A DNA stretch of 64,000 nt from Pachyseris speciosa (taxonomy: Eukaryota; Cnidaria; Anthozoa; Scleractinia; Pachyseridae), in the NCBI GenBank assembly GCA_016490735.1, contig JAEMWC010000134.1, positions 598,501 to 662,500 on the forward strand, in the 5' to 3' direction. The notes beneath the pieces were generated by a model. The model was not told where the DNA came from. It worked only from the letters and a program-made list of their open reading frames with translations, and searched no databases. Position 1 is the first letter of the stretch, and every line of letters begins with the position of its first letter. This document shows, one piece after another, positions 54,101 through 64,000 of the stretch. A program made the translations under genes and the position numbers.

Positions 54101-57100
54101 CCATTTTCCGCGTTCTCGCCGTGGAGCCTCCTTTATCAGCTGGAAAGTAAAACATTCCTACATGTCTGATTTCTTTAAACAGTCTCAAATGGTTATCAGT
54201 GTATCTGTAAACAAGTTTCAGATAAACATGCATAGACCAGCCTGGTAGAAAAGCATTAATGGTTACAATAGATAAACATCTTGTTCACAACATCCAGTGA
54301 CTCTTTTTCTTCTTGGAAGATACATGTTTGGATGTAACCTTCCAGGAGTCTTCTTGTTCTTTTCAAGTTGATATCTCTTACTCGAACACTGTCTGCTTTG
54401 TTCCATGACATCTTCCATTTTCTTTTTGGCAACTTCAAGTAGCCCTTGAGCTACAGTTGCCTCGTTAAAGTTTTTGTTCTTAATTGACTGCAGCATCCCT
54501 GAGTCTTGGTTGTTCTGCTTCTTCAAGGTTTTTCTTTTTTAAAAGCTCTTCTTTCTCCTCAGAAAGTCTTGGAATATACTTTGTGGGCTTCTCTTGATGC
54601 TTGGAGAAGTCCCTTAATAATCTGCAAGTTATGTGGCTCTCCATTCACTTTGATATGATCTTTCAGAGCACATAAACCATTAATTGTTAAGTCACCAAGG
54701 GAAGCCCTGTTGGACGTAACTGTCCTCTTGTTAGTAGAGAGACTTCGCTCTATGTCTGCATTGCCATGAGCTAAAGAGAGGAGACTTTTGACCAGCTTCT
54801 GAAGTACAGAATACTTGAATTTACCTTGTGCAGATTTTTCTTGAAAGACAGATGCCCAGTAATGGTCAATTCGACATGTGGTACTGTCATCATCAATTAC
54901 TTCTCCTGCCTGGTACACCTTCCACTCATCTGTAGCCAAACAAACCTCCCCTCTGATATTGTTGGCATCATCACTGCGAGGCTGGGAATAGCTTGCGGTC
55001 CATGTTGGCTATTCCTGAGAAGTGGATGTATGAATGTGATATCTCTTATAAGTTTGTTGTTTATGGGTAGGTGGTCAATGAGATACTTTGTGGTGACCAT
55101 ATATATAGAACTCTTTCATGCCTTTAAGAGCTACCTTCTGCTGCTCAGTAGTCAGCTCAGACAAAGCAGTGTGAGTTTTCTCTCCAACTTCGATCTAGGA
55201 AAAGGAGGAAAATCTGGGATAATCTTTGTCTCTTAAGGAAGGCTTTTTGGCTCTTGAGGAAGGGATGCATTACAGATTTCAACAGCTCACATATTTGATC
55301 ACCAGAAAGGTGAAACAGTGACAGACAGTAGAAAAGCAAGTTGAGCCGGGAAGGACCTGTTTTACAACTTTTTGCAAATACGATTGTACCGTTCATTCTT
55401 CTGTAAGCTCTTGATTGTTTTCTCCTGTGTAGCCTGTTTGGGCAATTCCTCCAGAAAGTATTTCTTTACCGCTTCCCACTTCTTGACAATTCTTGTCTAG
55501 TGCAGGAAGGAGTGTAAGCCATCTACATTGAACATGCTGGATAAAAAGCTCATCGTCAAGTCCAAGATCAGATAACACACGGATGTAATCTTCTTTACGA
55601 GAAGGTGAGCTCTTTAACCAATAGAACAGGTCTATGGCTAGTTCCTCAGATTCCTCTCCATAAGCATTTATGCCTGCACAGAAAGCATTATGCACTACAT
55701 GAATGTTACACGGAATGAGTTGAATAAAGCTTTTATTAGTTTTAATGAAATTATAGGGCATTTACCTTATAGCAAAATATAGAGAAAATTTAAAAATATA
55801 GGAAAAATAGGAAATATAGGAACACTTGAAGCCCTGTTAATTTAATGTCAATTACACAGGGAGTGGTTGCCCAGATCTCCAGAGCTGGAGGCTCATGATT
55901 CAAGTGTATAACAAGCTAAAAGACTAAAAGTATACATGCTAAGAACTATATAGATTAAAAGGTAGGAACGTATTTGAAGCTAAAAAAATCGCATACTATG
56001 CATATCGATACAAACAAACAAAAACTAAAGTGAGGTATGATGGATAAATTAAAATTATAAACTACATCAAAGGCAGTTATTGCACTAGCAGCCGGCGAAA
56101 TTTATATTTTCTTTGGGTGTTCTCGAAAAAAGTTCACTTTGGTGCGTTCTTTATTAGTGATGGCAGCTGGTCCCAAGTACGAGAAATAATGTGTGTTTAT
56201 GAGCTGTGAAAAATTCTGCTACTAAAGGATTTTTGTACTATGTAATATAAATTGAGCCCACTACTTCTAAGATTATATGGAGTAATTCAGGGTTTCAATA
56301 ACTTAGCTACGTAACATGGGCCGTTCTCCTTAAAACATCATGATCATGATCATGACCACCATCATCACCATCACCAGTACTACCAACACCATCATCATCA
56401 CCATCTTCTTCAAGATCAATTGATCATCATCACCATCACCAATACTACCATCACCATCATCATCATCATGTTCTTCATGATCATGATCATGATCATCTTC
56501 ATGATCAATTGATCATCATCACCATCATCATCACCAATACTACCATCACCATCATCATCATCATCATCTTCTTCTTCATGATCATGATCATCATCATCTT
56601 CATGATCATGATCATCATCACCATCACCAATACTACCATCATCATCATCATCATCATCATCTTCATGATCATGATCATCATCATCTTCATGCTCATGATC
56701 ATCATCATCATCATCTTCATGATCAATTGATCATCATCACCATCACCATCGCCATAATGATCAACATTATCATCACCATTATCAATACCATCATCATCAT
56801 CTTCATGATCATCTGCATCATCATCATTATCATCATCATCATCATCATCATAAGCAGCAGCAGCACATGAAATGTTTCCTTTGAGTGTTTACCAAACCTA
56901 TAATAATAAATGAGCCTGGTTATGAATGGTGAAGGTTGAAATAGATTGCCACTTGAAAAAAAATGGGCCAACTTTTTAAGTTCTTCTTTTGCGTTAAAGA
57001 AAAATGACCAAAAACAGATTATGGTTCATTACCCTTTTGAGAAAATAGCTTGATATTTTTATTTGGTGCTTGGCTAGAAGCATTTTGGTTTTGAGAAAAG

Positions 57101-60100
57101 GTACCCGAGGGTGTTAAGTTTAATTTCACCCCAAAACGTAAAAATCGCCATGACGTAGGCCCAGCGTTAACTCAAAGAAAACCAATATGATCACTGCTTA
57201 TTTTTAATTTTGATGTTGGGGGGGGGGGGGGAAGCATGCATATAGCCCTCAATATACCGCTTCTGTTAGTTGCCCCTTCCAGTGAGAAGAGAGTAACTTT
57301 TATGTTATCCAAACTGTTCTCTATACATTCCTTATGGCACGAGAAGGAAGAATTTGTTCAAACATCAAAACAACTCATCTTTAGTTGTCATTCTCTTTAT
57401 TCTTGTTTCCTGTATAATTGATGAGATAGTAATAAGGCAAAAGGAAAATTCATGTGCTGACCACAACTTGGAATGATGAACAGTTAAAATAATGATTGCA
57501 AGAGTGTTTGCTGATCACAACAGTGAGGTGGGACCGATTTCAGTGTTAAATCTTTCCAGGGGAATGAAATGGTTTATTTCGAAATGGATCGGAAGGCCTT
57601 AAATATCTCAGAAAAGTTTGGATTAAACTAAATTGTTGCCAAGAATTTAGGGGTTTTCTTTGGTAGAAGGTCTCCTGTAACTTTCATAAAGTATTCTTCT
57701 TTCTTTTTTTCTTTTGGAAGGGCCAATATTACCTTCAAAGTTAAATATAGGGCTGTTGGTATTTTCTGAAGTCAACATCAGATCACACACGTCCTTAAGT
57801 CTGGCAAATAGATAAGCTATTTTACACAATTAACTTTGTCGCCATCAGTAAACGTAGTAAATACTCAAGCCATGCATATCCGTTATTGAATAAGCGTGAG
57901 TAAGATGGCTGGGTATTGTATAAATTCTTTTGTTGCGTTTTGATAAAAATGCAAGAACGAGGCTAATGTCAAGTCATGTTGACGTCAAGCTTGCATGATC
58001 AATGAAAGTGCTTTGAAGTTGAGGTTAACCTAGTAACAGGAAACCACTACGATTGGAAAACTATTCAAGCAGTACTGCATGCATGGGATTAAAACCGTCA
58101 AACTGGGATTAAAATTTGATTCTTTTTTACCTAATTTGACTCACAAATAAACAGAAAGGAACAAGACCAGAAATCTTTACAAAACTAACATAAAATTGAC
58201 TCAGCATCCCAATGATTTTATGTCCATTTTCTACTCGTTTTAGTTGATTTTTTAGTGGAAAGGAAATAAAAAAAAAGTCCTATTAAAGTGTTTGCTTGAC
58301 TACTGACCATCGATGAAAAGCGAAAGCGCATCGGGTAAATCACAGCACAGAGTCTACTTCATTATATTTAGCAGGGCTATCCATGGAGCCAGCGGCACAA
58401 AGTCTAGAGGAAGTCTAGAATAAGCATAACAAGAGGCTACAATTAGCCTAAACTCGGGCTTGCAAAAAACAGTATTGTATCCCTAACTTAGTGCTATACA
58501 AAAGAATAGAGGGAAGTCTGTCTTTCTTACATCGGACGCATTGTGTTTAGCTTCTGTTGGAGTCTATTTCTTTAGACCCGTATCAACATATATTCCTCTA
58601 AAATACAGCTCAACCATTGAGAACAATAATTATAACACTTGTAAAAAAATATTTCTAAAAGAACAAGAAAAAGAGAAACAGAAAAAATAAAGCCCGTGAT
58701 ATATACCACTAAAAGACATCGAACCCGGGTTAGCTGCGTCACAGGCAGGAACAATGACCTCTAGGCCACAGAGGTTTATCGTTATGCAAGGTGATAAAAA
58801 TAGTGTATTGATTCCAAAAAAAACTAAGCAGACTTGTTTTCGCTTCGATGGATAATTGTTTGAGAAAGGAAACGCTTATCGAACGATGTAGGATTTTTTC
58901 GCATAAACGTTAATGGAGTCTCGGTGAAATGTGAGTAGAAAATTAATTAGCAGAGTGAAACTGTTTACAAATACGTCAATCCAGGGTCATTTGAAACACA
59001 AGAAAGGAACGTTTCTGGACAGTTTCAAGTGACGCTAGTACATTTGTAAAAACTAATCGCTTATCATTCAAAAAGTAAAGTCCAGAAATTGAGATATTGT
59101 GGGAAAATAGTAAATAAACTACCTGTCAAAGTCTCAGGGGTGTATGATATCTTCAACAAAATGTACATCTCAATGGAGCGGATACGGGGAACACGGCAGT
59201 CAATCTGGAGTTACATTTTGGTCATGTTAAAAGCTTTCTTCTCGCTGTTGAACTTGCAAACATTCGTATAGACACTTCTCTTAACATATTAGTTGTTCAG
59301 ACTTCAAAGACACAAGGTGAATCGACGTTTTCCGATACGTGACAACAGGCATCATTCTTGCTGTTGATATGAGATTTACACTTCCGAATCACTCGGCCGT
59401 GAAAGGTCAAACTCCCTTTGTCTGTAGTCTCTAATTTTTGGCGCTCCCCTCGCGTCGCGTCTCCTCGCAACTTCGCGCGCGCACGTGTCTTTCGCCCGCC
59501 CCACAATCCATCGCCAAAATTAGAGACTACTCGCAGTCTACTGAAGCAGACACGAGGAAACACGGCAGTCCATCTGGAGCTAAGTTTACTCATGTTAAAA
59601 GCTTTCTTCTCGCCGTTGAACTTGCAAACATTCGCATAGACACTTCTCAACATATTGTTTGTTCAGACTTCAAAAGATACAAGGTGAATCGACATTTTCC
59701 GATACGTGACAACAGGCATCACTCTATTAAAAATAGTTAGCGCTTGCGCAGAAACGCCGGAAGTGAGCTTTGTGGATGATACTCAACGACGAAAAAGAAG
59801 AACCGTCGGTAATTTTAGACTCGGGCGCCGCGCGAGACGCGGGCAGCCCGAGTAATAATTAATAATGCCACGTACTCTCAACCTTTTCACCTTCTGTCAT
59901 GCACATGTCGTCGGCTTCCCCGTGGGCTCGATTCCCGGGCTAAGCAGGGGGATTGTAAAATCAGTCAAGCAAACTTGAGGAATTTCCCCAGGGGGTCGGG
60001 GAATCTCTGAAGACAAAGTCGCCTGGGTGAGGTGTCTCTCAGCGGAAAATCCCCGTGACATCCTTGTCAAACTTGTGAATTCTCCCACCCACGAATCGTT

Positions 60101-61669
60101 GATCGTAAAACAATGCCAAGATTTCCCCCTACCCTCGGGCAAAGAATCCCATCCATCTCCTTGTATTCCCCCACATATCTCCCTGGTAGGCCCGGGGGTC
60201 GACCCCACGGGGAAACCGATGACATGTGCATTACAATATCTGTTTCAGGCGAGTGTCTAGACACAATTACATCAGTATTCAGAAGGAAAACAGGTAAAGT
60301 GAAAGTGCATTGTACACTTCTTAAGGTGAAAATAATTTTGCTCTTACTGACTACCATCTTTCAAGTTACGAGCCACGGCAACATTCATGCCTGCGCGAAT
60401 TCTACTTCTCGTTTGAAAATACAGCCATTGCGTGATTTTTTCCAAGCTAGACCAGACGTCATGTCAAAGAACCGACCTGCATGTATTTTAACAACCAACT
60501 GATGAGGGGAATTAAAAACATCATACATTCCTTTGTTATGGGTTAACATTGTCAGTGACTGAATCCCATAGTTTCAAGTGATCTATATTTTAATAGATGG
60601 TTCCACGGTTATTGGCGCCTTATTAACTGGGGGACAAACGCGGCTAAAATTACAGTAAATGTTTGGGATTTTGACGGACTTTGAACCGCTGTAAGGCGGA
60701 TTTCCGCAGCAAAAATGTCTTTCAAAAGTCATTTGTACTGACATTATTTTCATGAAGTACAAAGAACAGATTCAGGTTACAACGACCGTAAACGAATTTT
60801 TAAGATTTCATGCAAACCTCTGTAATCAAAAAATATGCAAATTACCGCGAATTTAGAAGCCACATGGGAAGATTTATAATTGTCATTTACGGACGTCGTA
60901 CCTTCGTTAATGGCCTTATTTTCTGTTGAATAAACGATATCAATAAAACTGTTAAAAGCAGTGGCAAATGTTGGATATCCGCCTCTTTTTAGCGGTGTTA
61001 CAGCGGTTCATAAGTCGGTCAAAATTGCACACATTTACTGTAATTTTTAGCCGTGTTTGCCCCCAAGTCAAAATGGCGCCAATAACCGTGGAACCATCTG
61101 TTAAGCAATGCCTACAGGTGCGTTGTCATGATCACCGGCTGAATCAACATCTAAAAATTACTGCACACGAACTTGGGAGACTGCCATACACAATGTCAAC
61201 GCCATGAATCAGAGATGTTGAGTTTTTCAAACACAAGACTGAACTCGATATCAGACCATTTAGATTGCCGCTAAACACTCCACCTCAGTTTGTCACAATG
61301 CTGAAACGCGCTAATCCACACGTAAACCACGCCACCACACCACACAACGCCGTCTAGTTTGCCTGAAGCAGACACTCTAAATTCTCTCTCGGAACTCCTT
61401 ATGCGTTGCAAAATTCTCTCTCAAATGCTAGCTACAAAAACCAAATACATTTAAAAAGAATAAGAGTGGAAAATCTTAAATGTATTAAGCGGTAACTAAG
61501 TAAATGATCTATTTCGCAATCTTGAAATTTTTGCAACGAGGATGTTTGAAGCAAAATGTGCAAGCAGAGAAGAAATTGTGCAAGAAATTGCGTTCATTTA
61601 AAGCAATTCTTTGGACTTACCTACAGCCAGGACAACGGCTGCGACCAGAAGTGCGAAGTAAGATGACAT
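46299..61669 (-). CDS. Melanotransferrin-like single-lobe, GPI-anchored transferrin (5 exons)
   Basis: Minus-strand exons: 61669-61625 (signal peptide [15 protein letters not shown]), 52610-52399, 51051-50779, 48659-48441 and 46720-46299 (TAA). All internal joins after exon 2 are phase 1 and rebuild sensible codons. One transferrin lobe of about 390 residues results. The iron ligands are visible: Asp in TLDGGDIY, Tyr in TSYKAVAVV, Tyr in [10 protein letters not shown] and His in VPAHAVMIK. The anion-site Thr is kept in SCHTG, but the usual Arg is Lys (ASKTAGW). A Thr-rich linker and a hydrophobic tail ([16 protein letters not shown]) suggest a GPI anchor, so an iron-binding cell-surface protein is likely. 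Oddities: exon 2 has one extra base at about 52463 that breaks the frame, and exon 1 needs the GTAGGT donor although GTAAGT, 4 bases on, is the stronger site. Confidence 0.8.
47778..48147. mobile_element. Palindromic Penelope-type repeat in the last transferrin intron
   Basis: Arms 47778-47920 and 48005-48147 are inverted complements joined by 84 bases. Each arm carries GGGCTAACGCTCGAAACGTC, a phrase I associate with Penelope-like elements. The core CCGACGAA-GGGC-TAAC-GCTC-GAAAC resembles a hammerhead ribozyme with one invariant position changed. Confidence 0.75.
48720..49040. repeat. GGAT/GGTG minisatellite
   Basis: GGAAGGACGGACGGACGG at 48732-48752, then an irregular ATGGATGGGTGGGTGG array from about 48855 to 49035. 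It lies in a transferrin intron; the long frames on both strands are repeat artefacts. Confidence 0.85.
51290..51680 (-). mobile_element. LINE ORF2 3' end
   Basis: The minus strand encodes [22 protein letters not shown] residues then [18 protein letters not shown] and [11 protein letters not shown] before a stop. This is the conserved end of a LINE ORF2. It is inserted in the same orientation as the transferrin gene, in the intron between exons 2 and 3. Confidence 0.65.
52100..52245. repeat. Inverted pair of Penelope-type motifs
   Basis: TTAAGAAGGTAGTAATGCCG (minus, about 52145-52126) and TGAAGAAGGCAGTAACGCCG (plus, about 52196-52215) face each other around a short spacer. Their layout is like the repeat at 47778-48147 but shorter and more diverged. 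Confidence 0.55.
52763..53510. mobile_element. 748 bp long-TIR element in transferrin intron 1
   Basis: Arms of about 180 bp (52763-52942 and 53322-53510) are inverted complements, starting TATAGGCCACTTTGAAAAATACC and ending in the mirror image with one change. The flanking TA could be a mariner-type duplication but cannot be told from the TIR itself. No transposase in the centre. Confidence 0.8.
53544..55836 (-). mobile_element. hAT transposon (2.29 kb), decayed
   Basis: Ends CAGGGCCTCAAGTG and the complement of CAGGGCTTCAAGTG form 14 bp TIRs with the CAGGG start typical of hAT elements. Flanks TTTATTTA (53536-53543) and TTAATTTA (55837-55844) are an 8 bp target duplication with one change. 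Both ends carry multiple subterminal ATATAGGG motifs, likely transposase-binding repeats. Coding remnants of the transposase lie inside on the minus strand. Confidence 0.85.
54559..55761 (-). pseudogene. hAT-family transposase (DUF4371/ZMYM6-like) remnant
   Basis: Two clear minus-strand blocks: 55761-55393 with [35 protein letters not shown] and [15 protein letters not shown]; and 54939-54559 with [41 protein letters not shown] and [12 protein letters not shown], the C-terminal dimerisation region of hAT transposases. Between them the frame changes repeatedly (55157-55396, 54897-55100). The BED-type N-terminus is missing. hAT transposases cut and paste DNA; this copy is inactive. Confidence 0.75.
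56338..56852. repeat. Compound (CAT/ATC/GATCAT)n microsatellite, about 515 bp
   Basis: Long trinucleotide tract with GATCATGATCAT and TTCATGATCA interruptions, and a higher-order period built on AATACTACCATCACC. The methionine- and isoleucine-rich frames it yields on both strands are artefacts. In transferrin intron 1. Confidence 0.95.
57217..57231. repeat. Poly-G tract
   Basis: A run of about 13 G bases, prone to assembly and polymerase error. Confidence 0.9.
58580..58775 (-). mobile_element. tRNA-derived SINE
   Basis: The minus strand reads CTGTGGCCTAGAGGTCATTG (polymerase III A box TGGCCTAGAGG) and, 40 bases on, CCCGGGTTCGATGTC (B box GGTTCGA), then a pyrimidine-rich body. Spacing fits a tRNA head; no full cloverleaf or CCA end, so a SINE rather than a tRNA gene. 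Confidence 0.6.
59178..59722. repeat. Direct repeats (about 180 bp) flanking a small MITE
   Basis: GGAACACGGCAGTCAATCTGG...GTGACAACAGGCATCA at 59185-59362 recurs at about 59558-59722 with a few changes. Between them 59424-59528 is a short element with ends TAGTCTCTAATTTT-GGCG and complement. Intronic. Confidence 0.7.
59424..59528. mobile_element. Small GC-rich MITE (about 105 bp)
   Basis: Inverted ends AGTCTCTAATTTT..GGCG enclose a CpG-rich centre (CGCGTCGCGTCTCC, GCGCGCGCACG). Confidence 0.6.
59895..60235. mobile_element. MITE with about 46 bp TIRs
   Basis: CATGCACATGTCGTCGGCTTCC...CCCGGGC at the left and GCCCGGGGGTCGACCCC...CATGTGCAT at the right are inverted complements. The GC-rich body holds no coding sequence. 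Confidence 0.7.
60594..61100. mobile_element. TTAA-flanked MITE (507 bp) with about 110 bp TIRs
   Basis: Arms begin (T/C)AGATGGTTCCACGGTTATTGG and run through ACAGTAAATGT, mirrored at 60980-61100. TTAA lies on both sides (60590-60593 and 61101-61104), the target duplication of piggyBac- and Kolobok-type elements. Confidence 0.75.
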
Positions 61670-61739
61670 GTTGTCGACGGAAGGTAAGGACGTGTGTTCA
61701 AGCACTGATCGACTTGGTAGGCGGTCTGACACTCCTAAA

Positions 61740-64000
61740 ATCCCAAATCCCCAAAATCCCACAAATGACTAATTATTTGCATTTTTGACATTGCGTGAAG
61801 TTAATACTCAGTGCGCATGAACAATGGTTTACAAGCAAACAAAGAAAGAAAACGAACAATCAATTAAAAATACACAGAACCTAGAACACACTGAATACGG
61901 TATATGTTCCATCCCCGCCAAAATTAAACTTTGTATTTTACATTGTACTTTCCACATTTTATCCTACATAGAACATTTCAACTTCCATTCTCAACATTCA
62001 ACATTGTAGTTGTTAGTTTCGACATGCAACTTACGCGAAGAAGATGTAGTGAAAGCTTTCAACATCCAAGTTCTCGTGTTCGACATTCAACTTTTCGTAT
62101 TCGACATCCCAGATTTTTTATTCAACTTTCGTCCGCTGGTCAGAGGTCGGTCAAAACTGTGGGCTCATCGACCCTACCCACCACTCCTAGAACAAACCGC
62201 TAAGTGACTTTCCATTGGAGTAGGCCCAGGAGACACTCTCCACCCCCAGACAGTTGTTTCAAGACGGTTTCTTGGAAAAACAGGATCAACGGATTAGTGA
62301 GTCACCTGGACCAAGGATCAGAGCTGGAAAATTTGGAATTTCAGAAAATTCTGGCCTACAGCTGTAGCTAGAAAATTGGATTATAGGCGAACAAATGACG
62401 TCCTAGATTTTAATTCAGACATACCTGGGCCGTAGCTATACGGAAATTGTCACCAAGGCGTATAAGTATACGGTAAAAAACACCTGTTTAATATTTAAAT
62501 TTAACATTATTTTTAATACATATATATATCCTGTTACAGGAACATCAAAAAGGCTTAGGCCTCTCTGAAACTACACAGCCTGCTTAGATTGTTCTTCGTA
62601 AGACACACACACAAAGAAGTAAAATATAATGTAACTTAAAAATGTTTACTGAGGCAAGTGCCTCGGTTCGCCTTATACTAGCCACAGCCCAGCATACAAA
62701 CGTTATGACTAGTGTCGTTGTCTGTTTGAGTTTTGTATGGCAGAGCTGAGTAGATTACTTGTAAAGGTAATTTTTTAAAAACAACTTTTTTGCGAACAGA
62801 TGGACTATCAAGGCGGCTTTCAGGAAAAAGTGATTTACAAGTTTACTTCAAGGCGAATGCGGTCAGCGAAATCATCGCAACTACTTTAGCGAGTCGTGCT
62901 TAACCGTTGGTGCCGGTGCGGTCGAGAAACAGAGAATTCAGTGAAAAAAATGGGTGAAACGTTAGAATCATTTATTTTTATCGGAAATGATCAAAAGCGT
63001 GGGAAACTCTGCCTGCTGATCTTATCGGTGACAAAAAAATAACAACTCTTCCTTGTAAGTTGTCAGGTACTTTGTTAAAAGAAAAAATCTCGTAAGAGTA
63101 AGTTCTAACTGATTCTACAATCCGTCTTCTTTAGATTTTCGACTTGCTGCTTCCGAGTTGACAACAACAACTCCGTTGGGCGATGCAATTTTATCACTTT
63201 CGGAATCAATTGGTAATTGACGTCTCTTGTGAAATCCCGTCGGACACTAAACCTTCAGATGCACTCCATCTGCTCTTCCTTTAAGGATTTGAGGTGAAAA
63301 ATTTGAAGAGACGAAGTTAAAGCAGCTGAAAATTTTGATGTTCACATCGGTAGCTGCCAAAATGGCTTACTAAGTGTTTTTCATGGCACCGGAAGTCAGA
63401 ATGATATGCAATCACATACCGGCATGTTATACAAATCTGAAATAAAGAGTCAAGCATTCAGGACAATTTAGAAATTCCACGCGGATTGAACCGCTCGATA
63501 AATCTTCTCCAATATAGAGAGCAGCACCTCTTTAGTCACATAAGATGCATTAAATATCTTTTCCCTCCAATTTCGTGGCATATGCATAAGTGAATTACTG
63601 ATAGGGAAATCGCTCTGCGAGCTGTATGTCTCGCACTCGTAGCTGTACAAGTACTAGTAGTTCGGAACTAATAGAGTCGACTATTTTGAATTCACTACGA
63701 GTTTCGGTATGCGTAAATTGCACTCCACAAAGTGGTATGGCTTTTTATTCATTATATTTATAATATCTATATTGATTATATCTATTTATATTTGAAGCCG
63801 GAAACGCTTTTGTGCCGAGTTTTCTCTTCCACAAACACAACGCGCTTGAGCATACGAGAGATCTGGGCTGAGTCACGCAGGGGTGCAATCAATCATATGC
63901 ATGTCTATTAATTTATTTAATTGTTTATTTTAAACTGCTCCTTGATCCGGTGATTCATTAATACGGTGATCCTATTTTTCCAAGAAAGCGTCTTGAAACA
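61740..64000. other. Upstream of the transferrin gene; no gene recognised
   Basis: Contains a stretch at 61970-62130 with repeated TTCAACNTTC/CGACATTCAACTT words. Otherwise AT-rich DNA and short unsupported frames. The transferrin promoter should lie just above 61669, but I cannot point to a convincing TATA box. Confidence 0.4.

Noticed and set aside
56505..56971. Long methionine- or isoleucine-rich frames on both strands
   Set aside because: They are translations of the CAT/ATC microsatellite with no complexity.
58700..58775. Working tRNA gene on the minus strand
   Set aside because: Both polymerase III boxes are present, but the anticodon and acceptor stems do not form a full cloverleaf. 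A SINE head is more likely.
59297..59653. 118-codon minus frame and overlapping plus frames
   Set aside because: They cross the direct repeats and the CpG-rich MITE; the open frames come from GC-rich DNA with few stops.
61621..61669. GTAAGT as the donor of transferrin exon 1
   Set aside because: It is the stronger consensus site, but it would leave phase 1 and put exon 2 out of frame with MRWC. GTAGGT, 4 bases earlier, keeps phase 0. Only cDNA can settle it.

Overview
The window looks like nuclear DNA of a cnidarian, most likely a stony coral. This is inference: intron-split animal genes (a melanotransferrin-like protein, a CaCA-type cation exchanger, a decayed class A GPCR) sit in DNA saturated with palindromic MITEs, LINE 3' ends that finish in short tandem tails, THAP and hAT remnants and tRNA-derived SINEs. 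No sequence search was possible. Nothing suggests a prokaryotic chromosome, although one repeat array has strikingly compact, overlapping ORFs.

Region by region. (1) 1-11463 is a tandem array of about 2.5 nearly identical 4.55 kb units. Each holds a broken L1/Tx1-like LINE reverse transcriptase (interrupted by a 199 bp foldback insertion), an (AAAT)n microsatellite, a 16-bp-arm hairpin and a run of short AT-rich minus-strand ORFs that overlap head to tail and have no family I recognise. (2) 11463-18900 is dispersed repeats, LINE remnants, one long palindrome and unassigned DNA. (3) 19025-24276 (minus) carries the last four visible exons of a CaCA-family exchanger, with MITEs and LINE ends in its introns. 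(4) 26289-29842 is a 3.55 kb transposon with 76 bp terminal inverted repeats and a perfect 9 bp target duplication. It carries a decayed RecQ-like helicase and, on the other strand, a decayed ZAD-like zinc-binding ORF. (5) 30.8-31.6 kb holds two copies of a palindromic MITE. (6) 32587-34571 (+) is a GPCR pseudogene. (7) 37594-37810 (minus) is a decayed transferrin exon. (8) 39.9-44.65 kb holds two THAP pseudogenes sharing one frameshift; one is split by a Harbinger-like MITE that itself contains another MITE. A 1.3 kb long-TIR element with an 8 bp target duplication lies between them. (9) 46299-61669 (minus) is a five-exon, single-lobe, probably GPI-anchored melanotransferrin-like gene. Its introns host a hAT element, a 748 bp long-TIR element, a 0.5 kb microsatellite, Penelope-like inverted repeats and several MITEs. 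(10) 61.7-64 kb has no recognisable gene.

Only two host loci look like real genes: the exchanger, whose splice phases all agree, and the transferrin, whose phases agree except for one single-base frameshift in exon 2. Most of the rest is the record of repeated transposition, often nested.
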